A DNA stretch of 30,481 bases, taken from positions 1-30,481 of IMG/VR virus record IMGVR_UViG_3300013094_000186; one strand, 5' to 3'. This document shows positions 1 through 6,134 of this stretch, one piece after another; position 1 is the stretch's first letter, and every line of letters starts with the position of its first letter. The position numbers were made by a program, and so were the translations under genes. The notes beneath the pieces are model-generated. The model had not been told where the DNA came from. It saw nothing but the letters and a program-made list of their open reading frames with translations, and ran no database searches. This stretch comes from a virus.

Positions 1-1
1 A

Positions 2-121
2 GCAAAGACACTAACAGATGAGGAAATATGGCAGATTACCGAAGATTTTTGGAAAAGAGATTGGACAACGCTTGATGTTGGGTTTGCTAGAGCAATACTA
101 AGAAAGGCACAAGAGAAATGA
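2..121 (+). CDS. Partial small phage protein ending FARAILRKAQEK (5' truncated)
   Basis: An open frame runs in from the left edge and ends at the TGA at 119-121, leaving 39 residues. It closely resembles the C-terminal half of the next gene: both have a KTLTD(D/E)E segment and the same FARAILRKAQEK tail, and the last 40 bp (82-121) are identical to 288-327. The stop overlaps the next start as ATGA. It is therefore the 3' part of a tandem paralogue. The (L/P)T(D/E)xxI...(F)ARAI pattern recurs in the gene at 6131. Function is unknown; no catalytic motif is visible. Confidence 0.75.
   Translation, partial: AKTLTDEEIWQITEDFWKRDWTTLDVGFARAILRKAQEK
82..121 (+). repeat. 40-bp direct repeat, copy 1 (includes junction cassette)
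   Basis: These 40 bases are identical to 288-327. They encode the shared FARAILRKAQEK tail and end exactly on the A of ATGA. A second block, 4-28, matches 207-231 with one mismatch, offset by 3 nt relative to the 40-bp repeat. Confidence 0.9.
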
Positions 122-327
122 ACAATGAACCAGTAGCGTGGACTGCGTGTTTAGATTGTGGACAAAGAGTTACAGGCGATTCTATTCATACTTGCTCGCC
201 ACAACTAAAGACACTAACAGATGATGAAATAGACCATGTTTGGTTTAATTACGGCTGGGGAAGTGTTGAAAAAGATGATTTGATGAAGTTTGCTAGAGCA
301 ATACTAAGAAAGGCACAAGAGAAATGA
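118..327 (+). CDS. Small hypothetical protein, FARAI/KAQEK paralogue 2
   Basis: This 69-residue protein starts at the ATG overlapping the previous stop (ATGA). Its ribosome-binding site lies in the previous gene's last codons (AGG...AGAG). The N-terminus holds CLDCGQRV and a further cysteine (HTCSPQ), a possible small zinc knuckle. It is followed by KTLTDDEIDHVWFNYGW and the tail FARAILRKAQEK. The C-terminal half duplicates the upstream partial gene. I recognise no domain of known function. Family resemblance suggests a small phage accessory protein whose members recur in one genome. Coupling to both neighbours supports real translation. Confidence 0.75.
   Translation: MNNEPVAWTACLDCGQRVTGDSIHTCSPQLKTLTDDEIDHVWFNYGWGSVEKDDLMKFARAILRKAQEK
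288..327 (+). repeat. 40-bp direct repeat, copy 2
   Basis: This is the second identical copy, at the end of the next paralogue. The match ends precisely at the ATGA; the next coding sequence shows no similarity. Confidence 0.9.
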
Positions 328-533
328 GCTATTTTGTTGATGATATTTTTAGAAAACACGGATTGGTAGTTCCACTTGATGTAAAAAACGCATTAGACCT
401 TGACCAACAATATGCAATATTTGCTAATGTAATTTTATTAAGCCCTAATTCTATTCGTGAATTTTTACAGGAATTAGAAGAACGAATCGAAGATTCTGTT
501 TGGGAAAAGATAAGAAAGGCACAAGAGAAATGA
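324..533 (+). CDS. Small hypothetical protein with KAQEK tail
   Basis: This 69-residue protein starts by ATGA overlap with the upstream gene. The body (SYFVDDIFRKHGLVVPLD, then an acidic helix near LEELEERIED) is unrelated to the two preceding paralogues. Its last six residues, RKAQEK, and the underlying 23 nt are nonetheless identical to theirs. It looks soluble and mostly helical, with no signal peptide, membrane segment or catalytic motif. It ends by ATGA overlap with the glycosyltransferase gene, so it probably supplies that gene's ribosome-binding site. Function is unknown. Confidence 0.7.
   Translation: MSYFVDDIFRKHGLVVPLDVKNALDLDQQYAIFANVILLSPNSIREFLQELEERIEDSVWEKIRKAQEK
511..533 (+). 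repeat. 23-bp junction cassette, copy 3
   Basis: Bases 511-533 match 99-121 and 305-327 exactly (23 nt) and end on ATGA, at the tail of an otherwise unrelated gene. The cassette supplies the ribosome-binding site and start of the glycosyltransferase gene. Confidence 0.85.
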
Positions 534-1234
534 GGATTGCAGTAATCACTCCGACTATTGGGACTGATTGGTTGCCTCAAGCTATGCATAGTGTAGGCAA
601 TGATGCCGAGCATTGGATAGTAGTTGATGGTCTTGCTTACGCTACACGAGTTGCTAGCATGATTCAGGCACATCCATATAAGCAGAGCTTCATTGTGCTT
701 CCTGAGAACACTGGAACGCCTATTCAAGGGTTTAATGGTTTACCCTATACTGGGTTTTATAACGGTTACAGGATCAATGCCGCCATTCCATTCCTAACCA
801 ATGCAGATTATGTAATGTTTTTGGACGAAGATAACTGGTATGAACCAAACCATATATCTTCCATGGTAGAGGCTTTAGAAAAGAATAATTGGGACTGGTG
901 TTATAGTCTTAGACGGATTGTAGATAAAGAGGGCAATTTCTTATTTAACGACGAATCGGACAGCCTAGGAAATGCTCCTAGCTGGGAGGGTGGCTATACA
1001 TTTGTGGATATGAACTGTTATTTATTCAAGAACTGCGTGATTAACCGTATATCTCAAAGACTATTCCACACCCTTGATCCGTATAACGGGGATAAAGAAT
1101 TGTTTAAAGCAGCCAGTAACCAATTTCCAAACTTTGGTGGTACAGGGCTTTACACAGTGAATTACAGACTTACAAAACCTAATCAAAAAGATTGGTATGC
1201 AAAAGGAAACGAGAGGAAAAAGAATGGAAACTAA
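530..1234 (+). CDS. GT-A family glycosyltransferase-like protein
   Basis: This 234-residue protein begins IAVITPTIGTDWLPQAM, the usual first strand of family-2 type (GT-A fold) glycosyltransferases. The metal-binding acidic motif is FLDEDNWY (D99-E100-D101). The first half thus looks like a nucleotide-sugar domain and the second half like an acceptor region. I chose the ATG at 530 because it overlaps the preceding stop as ATGA and follows the AGG/AGAG ribosome-binding cassette. A TTG 30 nt upstream is less likely. It is followed, with 11 nt overlap, by a second GT-like gene. Substrate is unknown; lipopolysaccharide, virion protein or modified DNA bases are all possible. Confidence 0.8.
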   Translation: MRIAVITPTIGTDWLPQAMHSVGNDAEHWIVVDGLAYATRVASMIQAHPYKQSFIVLPENTGTPIQGFNGLPYTGFYNGYRINAAIPFLTNADYVMFLDEDNWYEPNHISSMVEALEKNNWDWCYSLRRIVDKEGNFLFNDESDSLGNAPSWEGGYTFVDMNCYLFKNCVINRISQRLFHTLDPYNGDKELFKAASNQFPNFGGTGLYTVNYRLTKPNQKDWYAKGNERKKNGN

Positions 1235-1976
1235 ACCGTATTTATTTGTAGCTACCCCGATGTATGGCGGTCTTTGTCATGGACAATACGCAGTAGGCAT
1301 TATGCGTTGCGTAGGAGTCTTTGGACAAGCTGGAGTCCAGATGCAGTACTCTTATATGATGAATGAGTCTTTGATTACTCGTGCTAGGGATGCAATGGCT
1401 TACGACTTCTTAGAAAGCGACTGCACCCATTTAATGTTTATTGATGCGGACATTGGCTTTAGAGCAGAGGACATCATTCCGATGATTGATGCTGATAAAG
1501 ACATTATCTGCGGGCTTTATCCAAAGAAAGAGATCAACTGGACACAGGTATCTGAGGCGGTAAAAGAAGGTAAGACTCCGCAAGAGCTATACGACTATAC
1601 GGGCGTATTTGTTTTGAATGCCGTTGATGGAGCTGCTGAAGTCTATATGACTTTAAGTGAGCCATGTGAGATTGCTAACGGTGGCACAGGATTTATGTTA
1701 ATTAAGCGTGAAGTGCTTGAAGGGTTGGCTGATAAGGTTCCGGAATACAACAGTGATATGTTTACTATCATTGATGAAGAGCGTAAGCCAAAAGTTATTA
1801 AGCAGTTCTTTGATACTAGTATTGATGTAGAAAACAATAACCGCTTGCTTTCCGAAGACTATCATTTTTGTAAGCTGGCTAGAGAAAATGGATACAAGGT
1901 GTGGGCTGCTCCCTGGGCACGATTATCTCATTGTGGCTCTTACATCTTTAGCGGTGCACTAAGGAGTGCAGAATGA
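1224..1976 (+). CDS. Glycosyltransferase-like protein (GT-A, DxD motif)
   Basis: This 250-residue protein starts at 1224 behind a clear GAGAGG ribosome-binding site. It opens with LFVATPMYGGLCHGQY and carries MFIDADIGF (D74-A75-D76), the DxD metal site of GT-A transferases. ESLITRARDAMAYDFL before the DxD and GGTGFMLIKREVLE after it match the Anp1-like/GT2-type proteins common in tailed phages. It overlaps the upstream glycosyltransferase by 11 nt, so the two probably act together. No membrane segment is visible, which suggests a cytoplasmic enzyme. The sugar and acceptor cannot be told from sequence. Confidence 0.8.
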   Translation: METKPYLFVATPMYGGLCHGQYAVGIMRCVGVFGQAGVQMQYSYMMNESLITRARDAMAYDFLESDCTHLMFIDADIGFRAEDIIPMIDADKDIICGLYPKKEINWTQVSEAVKEGKTPQELYDYTGVFVLNAVDGAAEVYMTLSEPCEIANGGTGFMLIKREVLEGLADKVPEYNSDMFTIIDEERKPKVIKQFFDTSIDVENNNRLLSEDYHFCKLARENGYKVWAAPWARLSHCGSYIFSGALRSAE

Positions 1977-2119
1977 GTTCTTGGTTAATTATTGTTACAG
2001 GGTTAATTTATGCGTACATCGGACTGGAGCAAGGGTTTAAAGGGAATGTTGCTTTATGCATTACCTACTGTGCTTATTCTGCTGCTAATGTGGGTCTTTA
2101 TATGATGGCGACAAAATGA
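1973..2119 (+). CDS. Small membrane protein (48 aa)
   Basis: This short frame starts by ATGA overlap with the glycosyltransferase gene and ends by ATGA overlap with the next gene. Coupling at both ends makes it a likely real gene despite its size. It opens with a hydrophobic segment (WLIIVTGLIYAYIGLEQG) and has a second apolar stretch (VALCITYCAYSAANVGLYMM), consistent with two membrane helices. No homologous family is recognised. It could be an inner-membrane accessory protein working with the next, also membrane-anchored, product. Confidence 0.65.
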   Translation: MSSWLIIVTGLIYAYIGLEQGFKGNVALCITYCAYSAANVGLYMMATK

Positions 2120-2484
2120 AAAATGATTGGCAAAGAGCGTATTGGCAGGGCTATTGGTCTGGATCTTTGATTGGGATTATCGGCTGTATAGTTGGGCTAT
2201 ATATTGGTACACATGCTAAATTAGCATGTAGCCAAACCTTATGGGATAACAGTCCTATGAACTTTAAAAATAGCGAGTTGAACTATAATAACAGCCCGCA
2301 AAATTTTAATAACAGCCCAATGGACTATCACAACAGTACTGTAAATCCGTACAGTGGGGTTTACGATAATAGCGGAAGTCGTATTGGCTATGAAACAATC
2401 AGTCCTAGTGGTGTTCAAAACTACTACGACAACAACGGAAACAGAGTAGGATACAGAGGAGAAAGCAATGGTAGATTACAGTGA
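2116..2484 (+). CDS. Membrane-anchored protein with NSPxNF heptad repeats
   Basis: This 122-residue protein has one membrane segment at about residues 15-32 (SGSLIGIIGCIVGLYIG). Five consecutive 7-residue repeats follow, beginning at N45: NSPMNFK, NSELNYN, NSPQNFN, NSPMDYH, NSTVNPY. The C-terminus has two copies of a DNxGxRxGY unit (DNSGSRIGYE and DNNGNRVGYR). The layout suggests an N-terminal anchor with a regular Asn-rich repeat domain, probably a short beta-structured rod outside the cytoplasm. The start is fixed by ATGA overlap with the small membrane protein upstream. No enzyme motif is seen; function is unknown. Confidence 0.75.
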   Translation: MKNDWQRAYWQGYWSGSLIGIIGCIVGLYIGTHAKLACSQTLWDNSPMNFKNSELNYNNSPQNFNNSPMDYHNSTVNPYSGVYDNSGSRIGYETISPSGVQNYYDNNGNRVGYRGESNGRLQ

Positions 2485-2638
2485 AGCATTTTTAAGATTA
2501 GATAAGTCTTTAAGATCAGTTTATGAGTTGCTGCTTAAAAACAAAAAGGATGAAGCAGAGGCTTTATTGCTAGAAATGGCTCAGATTGCGGTGATTACTG
2601 CTTCATGGATAAAGAATGAAGATAACGAACAAGTATAA
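2468..2638 (+). CDS. Small hypothetical protein (56 aa)
   Basis: An ATG at 2468 follows GGAGAAAGCA, a good ribosome-binding site inside the end of the previous gene. The frame runs to TAA at 2636-2638 and overlaps the nuclease gene start by 23 nt. The product is a charged, helical polypeptide (EAFLRLDKSLRSVYELLLKN, then EAEALLLEMAQIA) with no recognised domain. Overlaps on both sides and the ribosome-binding site support it. Function is unknown; its position suggests co-expression with the recombination module. Confidence 0.6.
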   Translation: MVDYSEAFLRLDKSLRSVYELLLKNKKDEAEALLLEMAQIAVITASWIKNEDNEQV

Positions 2639-3506
2639 TCTTCCGCAAACTTTTCTCAATGTGGCTAAGCGTCCTGCTTACACAAAGGGGAAGGCACACG
2701 TATCGGCTACTGAGCTTCTCAATAGTCCACGCATAGTCCAGCTTAAGAAAAAGTATGACGATCAGATTGAGACCGATGTGTCCGATATGATTTGGTCTAT
2801 TATTGGAACCGCAATTCACGGAGTATTGGAGCATGGGAAAGATGCTAACCACATTGTTGAGCAAAGACTACATGAAGTACTTGATGGTTGGCATATTTCT
2901 GGCGCTATTGACCTGCAAATTGTACATCCTGATGGCATAGAGATTAACGACTACAAGAATGTAGGCGTATGGTCTGTCATGAACGAGAAGATTGAGTGGG
3001 AGCAACAGCTCAATATCTATGCTTGGTTAGTCGAGAAGGTTAAAAAGACGCCAGTAGTTAAGCTAGCCATCATCGCTATCATCCGTGATTGGAATCGTAG
3101 GGATGCCAAGACTCGTGAGGGTTATCCCCAATGCCAAGTGGAAACAATTCCGATTACTCTATGGCCTATGGAGCAACGAGAAGAATTTATTCGTAATAGA
3201 ATACATATTCAGTCAGAAGGGTTATTCGCCATGGAGACTGGAGAAGTGCTACCATTATGTACACCGGATGAGATGTGGGAAAAGCCTACAACTTATGCGG
3301 TTAAGAAGGAGGGAGCTGCACGGGCAAAGTCTGTCCATGCAGATTTAGAGGAAGCCGAAGAAGCGTTAGAAAAAGCAGGCAAAGGATATGCTCTAGAAGT
3401 TAGAGAAGGTGAGCGCACCCGTTGTGCAAACTTTTGTCCAGTGTCTGAATTTTGTGACCAATACAAATCTTACTTAGAGGAGAAACAAAATGAGAAAGCA
3501 AGTTGA
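2616..3506 (+). CDS. PD-(D/E)XK exonuclease, Cas4/RecB-like with four-Cys cluster
   Basis: This 296-residue protein has the RecB-type nuclease signature in order: H68 in IGTAIH, D99 in SGAIDL, D112 and K114 in NDYKN, and Q131/Y135 in QQLNIYAW. Cysteines at 215, 270, 274 and 280 (LCTPDE, then RCANFCPVSEFC) match the iron-sulfur cluster of Cas4 and AddB nucleases. Such phage proteins trim DNA ends to expose single strands. The ERF annealing protein follows downstream, so together they form a Red-like recombination module. Length and motif spacing are normal, and the enzyme looks intact. Family assignment is firm; polarity and the metal cluster are inferred. Confidence 0.88.
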   Translation: MKITNKYNLPQTFLNVAKRPAYTKGKAHVSATELLNSPRIVQLKKKYDDQIETDVSDMIWSIIGTAIHGVLEHGKDANHIVEQRLHEVLDGWHISGAIDLQIVHPDGIEINDYKNVGVWSVMNEKIEWEQQLNIYAWLVEKVKKTPVVKLAIIAIIRDWNRRDAKTREGYPQCQVETIPITLWPMEQREEFIRNRIHIQSEGLFAMETGEVLPLCTPDEMWEKPTTYAVKKEGAARAKSVHADLEEAEEALEKAGKGYALEVREGERTRCANFCPVSEFCDQYKSYLEEKQNEKAS

Positions 3507-3696
3507 AATTAAAAACACACCAATCGTAACAGGTCAATTAAGCGAAGAGCTTGGCGTAACATTAAGCAAAGAGTTTATTATGCACAAGCTAAAAGTTAAG
3601 CCATTGTTGGAAACAAAGACAAGCGCTTACTGGGATGATGTTAAGTTAATTCAAGCACGACTTGGCGCATACTTTACTAGAATCTCAAAACTGTAA
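3490..3696 (+). CDS. Small hypothetical protein, possible DNA-binding
   Basis: This 68-residue protein starts behind GAGGAG inside the end of the nuclease gene (17 nt overlap). It contains GQLSEELGVTLSKEFIMHKL and then TSAYWDDVKLIQARLGAYF. That is a pair of helices with a possible recognition-like segment, as in small winged-helix or excisionase-type proteins, but the match is too weak for a family name. There is no signal peptide or membrane segment. Position between nuclease and annealing protein genes suggests a role in replication or recombination. Confidence 0.65.
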   Translation: MRKQVEIKNTPIVTGQLSEELGVTLSKEFIMHKLKVKPLLETKTSAYWDDVKLIQARLGAYFTRISKL

Positions 3697-3705
3697 GAGA
3701 AAAAA

Positions 3706-3930
3706 ATGAGCTATGAACAATTTGTCATGGGGTACAGAAGATATACAACAACCGCTAGATCATTATCCGAAGCATTTAGAGATGCAGATTATGCAACACC
3801 TATCTGGAGATGTGAGACGGATTATGACCGAACAAAGCATTACTTACAGGAGATTGCAATATTTGCGGCACTGTTTGTGGTTGCATTTTCAATCTTTGGA
3901 TCGGGACTCTACGCATGGATAACAAGATAA
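3706..3930 (+). CDS. Small single-pass membrane protein
   Basis: This 74-residue product has a charged N-terminal domain (SYEQFVMGYRRYTTTARSL, then TDYDRTKHYLQE) and one C-terminal membrane helix (IAIFAALFVVAFSIFGSGLYAW). It is therefore probably C-tail anchored in the inner membrane. The start follows AAGAG, and the end overlaps the DUF3310 gene by 16 nt. An alternative frame at 3713 is a shadow. Function is unknown. Confidence 0.65.
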   Translation: MSYEQFVMGYRRYTTTARSLSEAFRDADYATPIWRCETDYDRTKHYLQEIAIFAALFVVAFSIFGSGLYAWITR

Positions 3931-4160
3931 AAGCCAATGAATATCAGGTTGCCGGTACTCATTATTCTGACAATGCCATTCAGCCTTGGGATTATATTGT
4001 GGCTAATGGGCTGGGATACCTTGAAGGAAACATTATTAAGTACACGACTCGCTGGCGCAGGAAAGGCGGGATACAGGATCTTGAAAAAGTTATTCACTAC
4101 GCACAGAAACTAATTGAAGTAGAAAACTTAAGAAAACTGAAAGAGGAACACGATAAATGA
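3915..4160 (+). CDS. DUF3310 (SaV-like) protein
   Basis: This 81-residue protein fits the DUF3310 family closely. It has GTHYSDNAIQPWDYIVANGLGYLEGN, then the helical IIKYTTRWRRKGGIQDLEKVIHYAQKLIE. The family is widespread in phage early regions and is sometimes labelled a nucleotide kinase, without firm proof. Length is typical. It overlaps the upstream membrane-protein gene by 16 nt and the ERF gene by ATGA, so it belongs to the recombination operon. Confidence 0.88.
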   Translation: MDNKIKANEYQVAGTHYSDNAIQPWDYIVANGLGYLEGNIIKYTTRWRRKGGIQDLEKVIHYAQKLIEVENLRKLKEEHDK

Positions 4161-4846
4161 GTATTTATAAAAAGTTACAAGAAGCACGAATAATGCTTCA
4201 GAATACAAAACTAAAGAAGTCTGGACACAATAAGTTTGCCAACTACTATTACTTTGAGTTGGGTGACTTTTTGCCAGAGATCCAAAATATTTGCCAAAAG
4301 GTTGGCATGTGCGGAGTGGTAGCGTTTAATAAAGAAGATGCATATCTAACCATTTATGATACAGATGATGGTAGCTTTGCTACATTTACATCTCCTATGT
4401 CTAGCGCTGCATTAAAAGGCTGCCACGATGTTCAAAACTTGGGCGCAGTGCAAACCTATCTGCGTCGCTATTTATGGGTCAATGCATTTGAGATTGTGGA
4501 GCATGACGCATTAGAGCCATTGACTGGAAAAGAAACACCAGTTATTATACAAGCACCTAAAGTGTCTAATATCCCTGCTCCAGAGAAAGCCGTTGAGAAA
4601 GCCATTAAAACAAGCAAGGAATGGCATTTGATACCAGAGGGTGAAGAAGGCTCTCCTGAGTGGATTAAAGGGCTTATAGCAGGCGCTAATGTATTATTAG
4701 AGACTGCATCAACATCAGACGATGTAGCAAACATATTCAAAAATAATCGGTCAGTCTTTGACATCTTTAAAGCCAAAGATGAACCCGCTTATTCAGAATT
4801 AATGAGTAAATTTTCAGAAACCAAAAAAGCACTAGCGAAGGAGTAA
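4157..4846 (+). CDS. erf: ERF superfamily single-strand annealing recombinase
   Basis: This 229-residue protein carries the ERF core. The N-terminal helix MSIYKKLQEARIMLQ is followed by a strand-rich part (AYLTIYDTDDGSFATF) and the hallmark QNLGAVQTYLRRYLWVNAF at about residues 93-111. ERF proteins, like Red beta, form rings on single-stranded DNA and anneal complementary strands. The C-terminal third (from about residue 160) is helical and variable, as in the family. It is coupled by ATGA to DUF3310 and followed by an SSB-like gene, consistent with partnership with the PD-(D/E)XK nuclease. Function is well supported by motif and context. Confidence 0.88.
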   Translation: MSIYKKLQEARIMLQNTKLKKSGHNKFANYYYFELGDFLPEIQNICQKVGMCGVVAFNKEDAYLTIYDTDDGSFATFTSPMSSAALKGCHDVQNLGAVQTYLRRYLWVNAFEIVEHDALEPLTGKETPVIIQAPKVSNIPAPEKAVEKAIKTSKEWHLIPEGEEGSPEWIKGLIAGANVLLETASTSDDVANIFKNNRSVFDIFKAKDEPAYSELMSKFSETKKALAKE

Positions 4847-4849
4847 TAA

Positions 4850-5125
4850 ATGGACTATCCAAATCAAGGAACCATGTGGCACAACCAAGAGAAAAAGCAC
4901 CCAAAGGCACCAGACTTTGCAGGCTCTATGTTGTTTGAGAAAGCGTTTCTACAAGACTTAATTGAAAAGTCTAAGAATGGTGAAGTAGAGCTTAAACTAG
5001 ATCTTTGGAAGGGTAAGGTAAACACTCGTAACGGCGAGCGCAATGTATTAAATGTAAAAGTTAACACATATGTTAAGCCCGATGAGCAAGCACAATCTTC
5101 TGCAAAAGATCCATGGGATGAGTAA
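4850..5125 (+). CDS. Putative small single-stranded-DNA-binding-like protein
   Basis: This 91-residue protein starts behind AAGGAG (7 nt spacing). The body has two strand-like stretches (VELKLDLWKGKV and NVLNVKVNTYV) around a basic turn (NTRNGERN), as in a minimal OB fold. It ends in an acidic, aromatic tail, DPWDE, like the partner-binding tips of SSB proteins. The start, GTMWHNQEKKHPKAPDFAGSM, recalls DUF736-type phage proteins. Location directly after ERF supports single-strand binding. The call rests on composition and context rather than a strong family match. Confidence 0.5.
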   Translation: MDYPNQGTMWHNQEKKHPKAPDFAGSMLFEKAFLQDLIEKSKNGEVELKLDLWKGKVNTRNGERNVLNVKVNTYVKPDEQAQSSAKDPWDE

Positions 5126-5550
5126 TGGAGACTAGTCAGTTTGAAGCTAAAAAGGTAGCTCTTAAGCAGACTAAGGATGGGTATGCTATGACGTTAGCTA
5201 TCCATCCAGATGATCTTCCTGATGAGATTATGCGGGATTTTGTGGGTGCCAGGTATATGGTTGTTATGGTTAGGCTTAACGATAATGAAGAGCCATTAAA
5301 CCGTGAAGAGTTTGCGGGCGCTCAAATGGTTAAGCTAGCAGGAATGCTTTGCCGAGATAAAGACTTTTGGGAATTCTTGCACGAAGAAGGAAGCCTATTC
5401 CAAAAGACTGAAGCAGAATGTGTTGAATGGATGCAAAATTATTTAGTCGTTAGCTCTAGATCTGAAATCAAGACTAACCTAGCCGCTCAAAAGGCGCTTA
5501 AAGATATCTATGCGGAGTATAAAGAGTGGAAAACGACAAAGAATACATGA
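5125..5550 (+). CDS. Phage hypothetical protein (141 aa)
   Basis: The start overlaps the preceding stop as TAATG. The 141-residue protein has a strand-rich N-terminal half (VALKQTKDGYAMTLAIHPDD, then ARYMVVMVRLND) and a helical C-terminal half (DKDFWEFLHEEGSLF, ECVEWMQNYLVV, LKDIYAEYKEWK). Similar proteins sit beside recombination genes in other phages, where they are unnamed. No catalytic motif is apparent. Coupled context suggests an accessory to replication or recombination. Confidence 0.72.
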   Translation: METSQFEAKKVALKQTKDGYAMTLAIHPDDLPDEIMRDFVGARYMVVMVRLNDNEEPLNREEFAGAQMVKLAGMLCRDKDFWEFLHEEGSLFQKTEAECVEWMQNYLVVSSRSEIKTNLAAQKALKDIYAEYKEWKTTKNT

Positions 5551-5720
5551 GATTTTTAGCGGCTTGCTTTGCCATTGTGGGTGGAGCTACGCCTAGGATT
5601 GCCGTAAATATTGCAGATGAGCTTATAGAGGAGCTAGAAAATGAAAAGATTACTGATGGCGGTATCGCTGCTGTGGTGCCTAAACGCAAGCGCAGGAGTA
5701 ATAGCGGAGATGCCAAATAG
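5526..5720 (+). CDS. Small hypothetical protein (64 aa, GTG start)
   Basis: A GTG at 5526 has a GGAG 8 nt upstream, giving a 64-residue product. An ATG at 5547, overlapping the previous stop as ATGA, would give 57 residues. I favour GTG for its ribosome-binding site, but either may be used. The product has an apolar N-terminal helix (MRFLAACFAIVGGATPRIAVNIADELIEELE) and a very basic C-terminus (PKRKRRSNSG). It overlaps the next gene by 80 nt. Function is unknown. Confidence 0.55.
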   Translation: MENDKEYMRFLAACFAIVGGATPRIAVNIADELIEELENEKITDGGIAAVVPKRKRRSNSGDAK

Positions 5721-5928
5721 GGGTGGCGGATCCATTGCTTTGACTAATGTCCCATGTAAGTCTAAAGAAAAATCTTGGGTTGCCTATTCTTATTTAAAGA
5801 GTGGGGAATCATTCTTAGGATGTTGGGTTATGGAAAGCGAAAGAGTATTCATTATTTGGAATGACGGGGATCTGCGATCCTACGATGCCAATTACTTTAT
5901 TATGACAGGCGCTAAGAAATACCTATGA
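5641..5928 (+). CDS. Secreted small protein with signal peptide
   Basis: This 95-residue product begins with a textbook signal peptide: K2-R3, hydrophobic LLMAVSLLWCL, then NASA with predicted cleavage after residue 18. The mature part (EMPNRGGGSIALTN, ...CKSKEKSWVAYSY, GCWVMESERVFIIWNDGDLRSYDANYF) has two cysteines, probably a periplasmic disulfide. Similar small secreted proteins occur in phages and genomes of betaproteobacteria, with no defined function as far as I know. The gene starts inside its neighbour and ends by ATGA. A superinfection-exclusion or envelope role is possible but is inference. Confidence 0.75.
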   Translation: MKRLLMAVSLLWCLNASAGVIAEMPNRGGGSIALTNVPCKSKEKSWVAYSYLKSGESFLGCWVMESERVFIIWNDGDLRSYDANYFIMTGAKKYL

Positions 5929-6134
5929 ACGCAAATGAACTAGCTGATTGGATTGAAGATGATAGCGTTGTTGACATAATGCTTACATCACAAGAGCATT
6001 ATCGGGGTTTAGTAGCCACCATGCTACGCCAGCAACAAGCTGAAATAGAGGCGTTGAAAAACAAAATAAAAAGTTACGAAAACTTAGGAAATATGATGCT
6101 TGACGAATTATTAGAAAAGGCACAAGAGAAATGA
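5925..6134 (+). CDS. Small coiled-coil protein with KAQEK tail
   Basis: This 69-residue protein starts by ATGA overlap. The central helix QQQAEIEALKNKIKSYENL looks like a short coiled coil, preceded by an acidic segment (ELADWIEDDSVVD). The end, LLEKAQEK, and the underlying 19 nt are identical to the junctions at 99-121, 305-327 and 511-533, although the rest is unrelated. It ends by ATGA overlap with the next gene. Function is unknown. Confidence 0.7.
   Translation: MNANELADWIEDDSVVDIMLTSQEHYRGLVATMLRQQQAEIEALKNKIKSYENLGNMMLDELLEKAQEK
6116..6134 (+). repeat. 19-bp junction cassette, copy 4
   Basis: Bases 6116-6134, AAAGGCACAAGAGAAATGA, match the other three junctions over 19 nt. They lie about 5.6 kb away, at the end of a coiled-coil gene unrelated to the rest. 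Confidence 0.85.

Noticed and set aside
329-727. 132-aa minus-strand frame opposite the early genes
   Set aside because: It lies opposite coupled small genes and the glycosyltransferase start, lacks a ribosome-binding site and shows no family features.
3713-3922. Alternative plus frame inside the membrane-protein gene
   Set aside because: No good ribosome-binding site; the frame at 3706 has the membrane helix and proper overlap.
4468-4776. 102-aa minus frame opposite ERF
   Set aside because: Opposite a well-supported ERF gene; composition looks like an antisense shadow.
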